This document shows positions 1 through 7,086 of a DNA stretch of 7,086 bases, in pieces. The notes below the pieces were generated by a model. That model saw only the letters and a program-made list of their open reading frames with translations, did not search any database and was not told the origin of the DNA. A program made the position numbers and the translations under genes. How positions within the stretch are numbered: position 1 is the stretch's first letter; every line of letters begins with the position of its first letter. This DNA is from Reyranella sp. (GTDB lineage: Bacteria > Pseudomonadota > Alphaproteobacteria > Reyranellales > Reyranellaceae), in the NCBI GenBank assembly GCA_030681635.1, contig JAUXRT010000567.1:1-7086 (forward strand), in the 5' to 3' direction.

Positions 1-745
1 GCGCCGGAGCGTGCGGGACGCCCGCGGACCGGAAGACATGAGCGCCGCTGGCGTGGCGCGCTCCAATGATTGAGAACCAGATGTTCATAGGCAGGCCGTA
101 GCGGTCGCGCTCGCGCGCCGGGCCGAGCCGTGTCGCCGTACCGTCGGCGATCAGCATCGCCGTGCGGCAGACGGCCATGGCATCGAGCACGTCGTCGCGC
201 GCGGCGCCGGACAGTGCTTCGGGCTTCCATTTGAAGCCGTGCCTGAGGAGCAGCTTCTGCCGCTCCGCGAAGCCCTCGGGTTTGCGCTTTTTGCTGAGTG
301 CCGGCTTGCCGCCGTTCATGCGCGTGAAGGCCAGCTCCGGATGCGCCTCGTAGACGGTGCGCCGGAGCCTGGCACTGGAGCGCATCAGTTCGTCGATCTC
401 GCGCAGCTTGGGAAACAGATGGAAGGTCTGCCGGTTGAGGCCGAGCCCCAACTTCCGGCTGATGGCATTGGCCTCGGCGTGCGTCATGCCGGCCAGCGCA
501 GGGCGGCAGGGCGTCGGGAAGACCGAGCTTGCCTTGCCCGGCATCAGGGCGCGCGCCTCGCCCTCGCAGGCGCGGCCAGGGCGCGGGGTGTCGGTGAGGC
601 CGATCGGCATGTCGACGGCCAAAATGGAAAGACCCTCGCAGGCTTCCGCGAGGGTCTTCACGACTCTTATGTCCAGAGTGCCATCAGTGTCACGCCGGCA
701 GACGACCCAGCCGGTGCGGCAGCCGTCGGCGCCTCCGACGATCAA
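1..745 (-). CDS. DUF429 family protein (predicted RNase H-fold nuclease), 3' end off the window
   Basis: The minus strand reads open from a TTG at 743-745 to the left edge, giving 248 residues with no stop. The translation starts MIVGGADGCRTGWVV, matching the usual DUF429 N-terminus (VDGCxxGW). Further family motifs follow in order: AVDMPIGL (43-50), FPTPCRPAL (76-84), NAISRKLGLGLNRQ (93-106), PKLREID (112-118), VYEAHPELAF (131-140), KKRKPEG (152-158), RDDVLDAM (183-190) and RERDRYGLPMNIW (211-223). Asp7, Asp45, Glu133 and Asp184/185 are plausible RNase H-fold acidic residues. No biochemical role is established for the family, so 'nuclease' is a fold-based prediction. TTG was chosen because the family motif starts at once after it; no good ribosome binding site is visible. 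The start lies 13 nt after the icd stop, which suggests co-transcription or translational coupling. Family members usually end soon after the GLPMxIW motif; here the frame stays open for at least 25 more residues. Confidence 0.88.
   Translation of the reverse strand, partial: MIVGGADGCRTGWVVCRRDTDGTLDIRVVKTLAEACEGLSILAVDMPIGLTDTPRPGRACEGEARALMPGKASSVFPTPCRPALAGMTHAEANAISRKLGLGLNRQTFHLFPKLREIDELMRSSARLRRTVYEAHPELAFTRMNGGKPALSKKRKPEGFAERQKLLLRHGFKWKPEALSGAARDDVLDAMAVCRTAMLIADGTATRLGPARERDRYGLPMNIWFSIIGARHASGAHVFRSAGVPHAPA
629..658 (-). repeat. Perfect 11-bp inverted repeat (hairpin) inside the DUF429 gene
   Basis: Positions 629-639 (aagaccctcgc) and 648-658 (gcgagggtctt) are perfect reverse complements separated by 8 nt. 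On the minus strand the stem is followed by TCCATTTTGG, a weak pyrimidine/T-rich run. The hairpin lies about 100 nt downstream of the icd stop codon, at DUF429 codons 30-39. It could be an intragenic attenuator or an mRNA-stabilising structure behind icd, or it could be a coding coincidence. Confidence 0.6.
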
Positions 746-758
746 TGGATACGCCGCG

Positions 759-2981
<2,223 letters not shown>

Positions 2982-3214
2982 AGTTGCACCTCCGTGCGCC
3001 GCTTTGGGTTCGGCTGGGTTGATCTATTGCTGAATTTGGCCCGTCTTGTTGCACCACCGGGAGGGTAAAGGCAATCTTCGGCGCGGCGGTGTGGCCGGGG
3101 CACGGGGGCAATCCTTTTTTCCGGCTTTTTCCAGGCGGCAGGGGACAATCAGCCGCAATACAGTCATCTGGCTGTGGCTTGCGTTGCCGTTGCTTTCCCG
3201 TCAGCACGTGCCCC
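2982..3214. promoter_or_regulatory. Divergent intergenic region between icd and the ABC-F gene
   Basis: These 233 nt must hold the promoters of both divergent genes. I could not identify a convincing -35/-10 pair in either direction. Visible structure includes GRCAATC at 3070-3076, 3107-3113 and 3144-3150, with start-to-start distances of exactly 37 nt. There is also a short imperfect tandem repeat of TTTTTCC at 3116-3133 (tttttccggc, then tttttccaggc). No small ORF with a credible ribosome binding site was found. Confidence 0.5.
2988..2993 (-). promoter_or_regulatory. Ribosome binding site of icd
   Basis: On the minus strand GGAGGT stands six nt before the ATG at 2981. This is a strong Shine-Dalgarno match and fixes the start codon. 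Confidence 0.85.
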
Positions 3215-4843
3215 ATGATTCGTCTCGATAACATCAGCAAGCAGAACGGCCATCAGATCCTGTTCATCGACGCCTCGATGGGCATCCAGAAGGGGGAGAA
3301 GGCGGGGCTTGTCGGGCCCAATGGCGCCGGCAAGACGACGCTTTTCCGCATGATCGCGGGCCAGGAGCAGCCCGACGACGGCCAGGTGACGATCGATCCC
3401 GGCATGACCATCGGCTATTTCAGCCAGGATGTCGGTGAAATGTCGGGCATGAGCGCGGTCGCGGCGGTGATGGATGGCGTCGGGCCGGTGAGCGAGCTGG
3501 CCGTCGAGATCGCCAGGCTCGAGGCCGCGATGGCCGATCCGGAGCAGGCCGCTGACATGGACGCGCTCGTCGAGCGCTATGGCGAGGTGCAGGGGCGCTT
3601 CGAGGAGCTGGATGGCTATGCGCTCGATGCGCGCGCGCGCGAGGTGCTCGCCGGGCTGAGCTTCAGCCAGGAACGCATGGACGGCGACGTCGGTCTTCTG
3701 TCGGGCGGCTGGAAGATGCGCGTGGCGCTTGCCCGCATCCTGCTGATGCGGCCCGACGGCATGCTGCTGGACGAGCCCAGCAACCATCTCGATCTCGAAA
3801 GCCTGATCTGGCTGGAGGATTTCCTCAAGAAATACGACGGCGCGCTGCTGATGACGTCGCATGACCGCGAGTTCATGAACCGCATCATCGGCAAGGTCGT
3901 GGAGATCGACGGCGGATCGCTCATCACCTATTCGGGCAACTTCGATTTCTACGAGGTTCAGCGCGAGGTAGGCGAGAAGCAGCGCCAGGCACAGTTCGAG
4001 CGCCAGCAGGCGATGCTCGCCAAGGAGATCAAGTTCATCGAGCGCTTCAAGGCGCGCGCCTCGCACGCCGCCCAGGTCCAGAGCCGGGTGAAGAAGCTCG
4101 ACAAGATCGAAAAGGTGGAACCGCCCCGGCGTCGCCAATCCGTCCAGTTCGAGTTCCGTGCGCCGCCCCGCTCGGGCGACGACGTCGTGAGCTTCAAGGA
4201 CGTTCACAAGGGCTATGGCCCGCAGCCGATCTATGCCGGCCTCGATTTGCGCATGCGCCGACAGGAACGCTGGTGCGTCCTGGGCGCCAATGGCGCGGGC
4301 AAATCCACGCTGCTGAAGCTGGTGGCCGGCGAGACCGAGCCGGACCAGGGCACCGTGACCCTCGGCGCCAGCGTCAGGATGGGCTATTTCGCCCAGCACT
4401 CCATGGACCTGCTGGACGGCGACGATACGGTTTTCGAGTCGCTCGACGAGTCGTTCCCGCAGGCAGGAACGGGGGCGCTGCGCTCGCTGGCCGGTTGCTT
4501 CGGCTTTTCCGGCGACGATATCGAGAAGCCTTGCCGCGTGCTGTCCGGCGGCGAGAAGGCGCGGCTGGTCATGGCCAAGATGCTGTTCGACCCGCCGAAC
4601 TTCCTGGTTCTCGACGAGCCGACAAACCATCTCGACATGGCCACGAAGGAGATGCTGGTCGCGGCCTTGGCGGAGTTCGAAGGCACCATGCTGTTCGTCT
4701 CGCATGACCGCCACTTCCTGGCCGCACTCTCGAATCGGGTGCTGGAGCTGACGTCCGACGGCGTTCATCAATACGGCGGCGGCTACACGGAATACGTGGC
4801 CCGCACAGGCCAGGAGGCGCCGGGTCTTCACCCGGGCCAGTAG
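3215..4843 (+). CDS. ABC-F family ATP-binding protein (ribosome-associated twin ABC ATPase)
   Basis: This 542-residue soluble protein carries two ABC ATPase domains and no membrane segment, which is the ABC-F arrangement. Domain 1 has Walker A GPNGAGKT (34-41), signature LSGGW (162-166), Walker B MLLDEP with catalytic Glu187, and the SHD switch (216-218). A charged linker of about 246-310, rich in Lys, Arg, Gln and Glu, corresponds to the P-site tRNA-interaction arm. Domain 2 has GANGAGKS (357-364), LSGGE (443-447), FLVLDEPTNHLD with Glu468, and SHD (496-498). Known members bind the ribosomal E site and act on stalled or initiating ribosomes. The exact subfamily is not decided here; the LSGGWKMR signature is closer to YheS/ABCF3-like proteins than to Uup, and a long C-terminal extension is absent. 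The ATG at 3215 was chosen because MIRLDNISK is the normal family N-terminus; the upstream in-frame 42 codons look like leader sequence. No clear Shine-Dalgarno sequence precedes it. Confidence 0.96.
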   Translation: MIRLDNISKQNGHQILFIDASMGIQKGEKAGLVGPNGAGKTTLFRMIAGQEQPDDGQVTIDPGMTIGYFSQDVGEMSGMSAVAAVMDGVGPVSELAVEIARLEAAMADPEQAADMDALVERYGEVQGRFEELDGYALDARAREVLAGLSFSQERMDGDVGLLSGGWKMRVALARILLMRPDGMLLDEPSNHLDLESLIWLEDFLKKYDGALLMTSHDREFMNRIIGKVVEIDGGSLITYSGNFDFYEVQREVGEKQRQAQFERQQAMLAKEIKFIERFKARASHAAQVQSRVKKLDKIEKVEPPRRRQSVQFEFRAPPRSGDDVVSFKDVHKGYGPQPIYAGLDLRMRRQERWCVLGANGAGKSTLLKLVAGETEPDQGTVTLGASVRMGYFAQHSMDLLDGDDTVFESLDESFPQAGTGALRSLAGCFGFSGDDIEKPCRVLSGGEKARLVMAKMLFDPPNFLVLDEPTNHLDMATKEMLVAALAEFEGTMLFVSHDRHFLAALSNRVLELTSDGVHQYGGGYTEYVARTGQEAPGLHPGQ

Positions 4844-4855
4844 TGAAGACGCGGC
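4819..4855. terminator. Inverted repeat over the ABC-F stop codon, possible shared terminator of convergent genes
   Basis: gtcttcac (4824-4831) pairs with gtgaagac (4843-4850) around an 11-nt loop. Beyond a G/G mismatch, gccg (4819-4822) pairs with cggc (4852-4855), giving 8 plus 4 base pairs. The structure contains the TAG stop of the ABC-F gene and sits 3 nt before the end of the convergent LOG gene. No T-tract follows directly on either strand, so it would be an atypical terminator. Confidence 0.35.
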
Positions 4856-4857
4856 AG

Positions 4858-5466
4858 TCAGACTCGATCGAGCGTCTTTTCGGGCCCCAATGCCCGGGGC
4901 ATTGCGGCAATTGTCGGTAACAGATCGTCGAGGTCGCTGATGAAGGCGACATGGTCGAGGTGGGTCCGTTCGGCGAAACCGCCCTCCACGACACCCCGCA
5001 GGAGCGCCGCCAGGGGCTGCCAGTAGCCGCCCTGGTCGATGATCACGATCGGCTTGCTGTGGAGGCCCAGTGTCCGCCAGGACAGGACCTCGAAAAACTC
5101 TTCCAGCGTGCCGATGCCACCGGGCAGGACGACAAAAGCGTCCGACCGCTCGAACATCTGCAGTTTGCGCTCGTGCATCGTTTCCACGACCACGGTCTTG
5201 GAAAGTGCAGGGTGGCCGGCTTCGCGCTGCAGCAGGAAATTCGGGATGATGCCGATGACGTTGGCCCCACCCGAGAGGGCGGCATTGGCGACCAGGCCCA
5301 TCAGGCCGACGCCACCGCCGCCATAAACCAGCGTTATGCCTTCACGGGCCAGCAGGGTGCCCAGCTGGACGGCCGTATCGCGCGTGTCCGGGTCGGCGCC
5401 AAAGCGGGCGCCACAGAAAACACAGAGCGAAGCAGGACGGGGGGAGGCAGGGCTGGGGGAGGACAC
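4858..5466 (-). CDS. LOG-family (TIGR00730) nucleotide 5'-monophosphate phosphoribohydrolase
   Basis: This 202-residue protein belongs to the LOG family, once annotated as lysine decarboxylase. Characterised members cleave the N-glycosidic bond of cytokinin riboside 5'-monophosphates or AMP, releasing base and ribose 5-phosphate. The Rossmann-type features are in order: LCVFCGARFGADP (14-26), LVYGGGGVGLMG (46-57), MHERK (97-101) and the catalytic signature PGGIGTLEE (115-123), followed by SWRTLGLHSKPI. The key Arg100 and Glu122-type residues are intact. The commonly seen CGS after the first strand is CGA here, a small deviation. The start is GTG at 5464-5466, because no ATG occurs before the first conserved strand. 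The upstream AAGAAG is a weak ribosome binding site. Whether the substrate is a cytokinin or another nucleotide cannot be told from the sequence. The gene converges on the ABC-F gene and diverges from the LysM gene. Confidence 0.94.
   Translation of the reverse strand: MSSPSPASPRPASLCVFCGARFGADPDTRDTAVQLGTLLAREGITLVYGGGGVGLMGLVANAALSGGANVIGIIPNFLLQREAGHPALSKTVVVETMHERKLQMFERSDAFVVLPGGIGTLEEFFEVLSWRTLGLHSKPIVIIDQGGYWQPLAALLRGVVEGGFAERTHLDHVAFISDLDDLLPTIAAMPRALGPEKTLDRV
4888..4904. repeat. 17-nt odd palindrome inside the LOG gene 3' end
   Basis: caatgccc (4888-4895) and gggcattg (4897-4904) are perfect reverse complements around one central G. It can fold as a 7-bp stem with a 3-nt loop on either strand. 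It lies in LOG codons near AAMPRALG and downstream of the ABC-F stop. No T-run follows it. Confidence 0.45.
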
Positions 5467-5485
5467 GGAGACTTCTTTTTACAGT

Positions 5486-5508
5486 CGATCCGATGTCTTT
5501 CCGGATCG
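5486..5508. repeat. Inverted repeat in the LOG/LysM divergent region
   Basis: cgatccg (5486-5492) and cggatcg (5502-5508) are perfect reverse complements with a 9-nt spacer. It lies in the LOG leader and just upstream of the candidate -10 element of the LysM gene. It is therefore placed as an operator for a dimeric regulator or as a leader hairpin. No specific regulator is indicated. Confidence 0.45.
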
Positions 5509-5516
5509 GGGTGGCA

Positions 5517-5525
5517 TGGTATCAT
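5517..5525 (+). promoter_or_regulatory. Candidate extended -10 promoter element for the LysM-psd genes
   Basis: TGGTATCAT at 5517-5525 matches the extended -10 pattern TGnTATAAT with a single mismatch in the hexamer. No good -35 hexamer is seen 16-18 nt upstream, as is common for extended -10 promoters. Transcription would begin near 5532 and give a leader of about 50 nt before the ATG at 5584. The opposite strand of the same bases reads TGATACCAT, a weaker extended -10 pointing toward the LOG gene. Confidence 0.4.
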
Positions 5526-5574
5526 TTCGTGTAGAGGGGGCGCGACGCCAAGAGCGGTCGGTCGTCGCACCGTT

Positions 5575-5581
5575 GGGAGGG
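5575..5581 (+). promoter_or_regulatory. Ribosome binding site of the LysM gene
   Basis: GGGAGGG precedes ATG 5584 with only a two- to three-nt gap. A GTG at 5581 is also in frame but would overlap this site, so the ATG is preferred. The spacing is shorter than ideal. Confidence 0.6.
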
Positions 5582-5583
5582 TG

Positions 5584-6636
5584 ATGTCACGCACTGTTTT
5601 TTGGCTCGTCGGGGGAGGCGCAATCGTCATTGCCATCGCCCTCGCCGTTGCGTGGCGCGGCAAGCTGACCGAGCAGGCGGTCATTGACCTGGTGACCAAG
5701 CCGGCCGCCGTTGCGCCGCCTGCCCAGGCACCGGCACCGCCACCATCGGCTGAGCGCCAGCCGACGGCCTCACCGGGGCCCTCTGCAGCGCCGTCGGATG
5801 CCGCTGCGATGCCGAGTTTCGATGTCGCCCGCATCGGCCCCGACGGGCGTGCGGTCGTTGCCGGACGGGCAGCCCCTGGCGCCAAGGTCGTGCTGCTCGA
5901 CGGTGGCAAGGAGATCGCCAATGGCGTGGCGGACGCCCGGGGCGAATGGGTGATCATCGTCCAGGAGCCGTCGCTGACGCCTGGGCAGCATGAACTCAGG
6001 GTGATCCAGCATATCGATGGCCGTGCCCCCGTGACATCGGACCAGGTCGTGGTCGCAGTCGTCCCGCCGCCGCCGTCTGCTGCGGCACCCACCGCCAAGG
6101 AAGAGACGCTGGTGATGATTGCGCCGCCCGGCGGGCCTGCGACGCTGGTCCAGCCGCCGTCGGCGGCGGGCGTGCCGCGGTCGGGTGATCTCGTCATCTC
6201 GACGGTCGACTACGACGACCGGGGCCATGCCACGATCTCGGGGCAGGCGGCGCCGGGAACGACCGTGCGGGCCTATGTCGACGACAAGATCGTGGCCGAA
6301 GGCACTGCCGGAGCGGACGGCCGCTGGCGGCTCGCGCCGGCCAACCCCATCGAGCAGGGCAAGCATACGCTGCGGATCGACCGTATCGCGCCGGACGGCA
6401 AGCCCGTTGCCCGCCTTGAACTGCCGTTCGAGCGGGTGGCCGTGCCCGCGGCGGCCGGTGGCGACCGCAACAAGCGGCTGTACGTGGTCCGCGGCGACAA
6501 CCTCTGGAACATCGCGCGCGCCCACTACGGCGAGGGTTGGCACCACACCAAGATCTTCAATGCCAACAAAGATCAGATCCGCGACCCCGATCTGATATAC
6601 CCGGGCCAAGTTTTTAGCCTGCCCAAGGTCGAGTGA
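5584..6636 (+). CDS. Membrane-anchored protein with two Ig-like modules and a C-terminal LysM domain
   Basis: The 350-residue product starts with a hydrophobic segment (about residues 5-24) followed by Arg and Lys. This fits a single membrane anchor or uncleaved signal with the rest in the periplasm. A Pro/Ala-rich linker covers about 40-77. Two homologous beta-rich modules follow, about 78-160 and 202-285, sharing the pattern GxAAPGxxVxxxxDxxxxAxGxAxxxGxW...GxHxLRxxxxxxxG. They resemble bacterial Ig-like repeats, and a second Pro-rich spacer separates them. The C-terminus (about 298-349) is a LysM domain: YVVRGDNLWNIARAHYGEG, then IFNANKDQIRDPDLIYPGQVFSLP. LysM binds glycan chains of peptidoglycan, so a role in linking inner membrane and cell wall is inferred. 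No catalytic domain is present and the exact function is unknown. The frame is open far upstream, but that part is antisense to the LOG gene; ATG 5584 follows GGGAGGG. psd begins 28 nt downstream. Confidence 0.9.
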   Translation: MSRTVFWLVGGGAIVIAIALAVAWRGKLTEQAVIDLVTKPAAVAPPAQAPAPPPSAERQPTASPGPSAAPSDAAAMPSFDVARIGPDGRAVVAGRAAPGAKVVLLDGGKEIANGVADARGEWVIIVQEPSLTPGQHELRVIQHIDGRAPVTSDQVVVAVVPPPPSAAAPTAKEETLVMIAPPGGPATLVQPPSAAGVPRSGDLVISTVDYDDRGHATISGQAAPGTTVRAYVDDKIVAEGTAGADGRWRLAPANPIEQGKHTLRIDRIAPDGKPVARLELPFERVAVPAAAGGDRNKRLYVVRGDNLWNIARAHYGEGWHHTKIFNANKDQIRDPDLIYPGQVFSLPKVE

Positions 6637-6664
6637 CGGCCGTCGGGCGATAGAAAGCGCGTTC

Positions 6665-7086
6665 ATGCTGGCCAATTTCCTCGTGCCGATCCTCGCTGAC
6701 GGTTGGCGCTTCATCGCCCTTTTCGCTGGCGCGGCCTTTCTCGGCGCGTTGACCGGCGCGGCATGGCTGTTCTGGCCGCTGATGATCCTGACCCTGTGGT
6801 CGATCTACTTCTTCCGCGATCCGCCGCGCAGCGTGCCACAGGACGACAGCGTCCTGATCGCGCCGGCCGACGGGCTCGTGCAGATGATCGTGGACGCGGT
6901 GCCGCCGTCCGAACTCGGATTGGGCAGTGAGGCCCTGACGCGCGTCTCGATCTTCCTCAGCATCTTCGACGTCCACATCAATCGCGCACCGTGCGCGGCG
7001 TCGGTCGACGTCGTGTCCTACCGCCCCGGCAAGTTCCTGAATGCCGCCGCCGACAAGGCGAGTGAGGAGAACGAGCGCATGGCAAT
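6665..7086 (+). CDS. psd: Phosphatidylserine decarboxylase proenzyme, 3' end off the window
   Basis: The first 140 codons of psd are present. The enzyme (EC 4.1.1.65) converts phosphatidylserine to phosphatidylethanolamine at the inner membrane. It matures by self-cleavage to give a pyruvoyl prosthetic group. Visible features are two hydrophobic stretches near the N-terminus (about 13-32 and 33-49), then YFFRDPPR (48-55), IAPADG with Asp69 (65-70), VPPSELGLG (79-87), RVSIFLSIFDVHINRAP with His104 (93-109), and YRPGKFLNAAADKASEENER (119-138). Asp69 and His104 fit the Asp and His of the self-cleavage triad. The Gly-Ser cleavage site lies beyond the window. The pattern is the short form common in alphaproteobacteria, where pssA often follows, but this cannot be checked here. 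The ATG at 6665 is 28 nt after the LysM gene stop. GAAAG at 6653 is a weak ribosome binding site, so translational coupling is plausible. Confidence 0.95.
   Translation, partial: MLANFLVPILADGWRFIALFAGAAFLGALTGAAWLFWPLMILTLWSIYFFRDPPRSVPQDDSVLIAPADGLVQMIVDAVPPSELGLGSEALTRVSIFLSIFDVHINRAPCAASVDVVSYRPGKFLNAAADKASEENERMA

Noticed and set aside
3089..3214. Longer N-terminus for the ABC-F protein
   Set aside because: The 42 extra residues show no similarity to the family, while MIRLDNISK at 3215 is the standard beginning of the first ATPase domain.
3629..3641. Alternating GC run that might form Z-DNA
   Set aside because: It encodes ordinary ABC-F residues (DARAR) in GC-rich codons, and such runs are expected by chance at this base composition.
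3164..4831. A 555-codon minus-strand open frame antisense to the ABC-F gene
   Set aside because: Its translation has no recognisable domain and is rich in Arg, His, Leu and Ala, as expected from the complement of GC-rich coding sequence. The plus strand has full ABC-F motifs.
4951..5583. Upstream extension of the LysM reading frame
   Set aside because: This part is antisense to the LOG gene and has no signal or domain. The hydrophobic anchor begins right after ATG 5584, which has a ribosome binding site.
5334..6197. Minus-strand 287-codon frame antisense to the LysM gene
   Set aside because: It is low-complexity Pro/Ala/Ser/Arg sequence produced by the complement of the Pro-rich linkers, with no domain.

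Overview
The window looks like ordinary chromosomal core sequence from a GC-rich bacterium, most likely an alphaproteobacterium. That placement is inferred from protein style: an AAGCN-family-like monomeric isocitrate dehydrogenase, the short two-helix form of phosphatidylserine decarboxylase, and GC-rich third codon positions throughout. No rRNA, tRNA, CRISPR array, insertion sequence or phage gene is visible. The genes are tightly packed and no stretch of more than 300 bases lacks a gene.

Layout, left to right. (1) A minus-strand gene for a DUF429 protein (predicted RNase H-fold nuclease) starts at a TTG at 745 and runs off the left edge. (2) A complete minus-strand gene (759-2981) for monomeric NADP-dependent isocitrate dehydrogenase lies 13 nt upstream of it, so the two are probably co-transcribed. 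(3) A 233-nt divergent intergenic region (2982-3214) follows. (4) A plus-strand gene (3215-4843) encodes a 542-aa twin-ATPase ABC-F translation factor. (5) A convergent minus-strand gene (4858-5466) encodes a LOG-family phosphoribohydrolase. Inverted repeats lie at the junction between the two. (6) A 117-nt divergent intergenic region (5467-5583) carries a hairpin and a good extended -10 element. (7) A plus-strand gene (5584-6636) encodes a membrane-anchored protein with two Ig-like modules and a C-terminal LysM domain. (8) 28 nt later, the start of phosphatidylserine decarboxylase (psd) runs off the right edge.

The genes do not form one pathway. icd is central carbon metabolism and NADPH supply, ABC-F acts on ribosomes, LOG is nucleotide metabolism, and the LysM-psd pair is envelope biogenesis (peptidoglycan attachment and phosphatidylethanolamine synthesis). 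The two edge genes (DUF429 and psd) are incomplete only because the window ends.

I found no convincing new multi-gene system. The items most worth a second look are a perfect 11-bp hairpin inside the DUF429 gene just downstream of icd, the unexpected open reading frame beyond the usual DUF429 C-terminus, the compact divergent control region at 5467-5583, and the uncharacterised Ig-Ig-LysM protein paired with psd.
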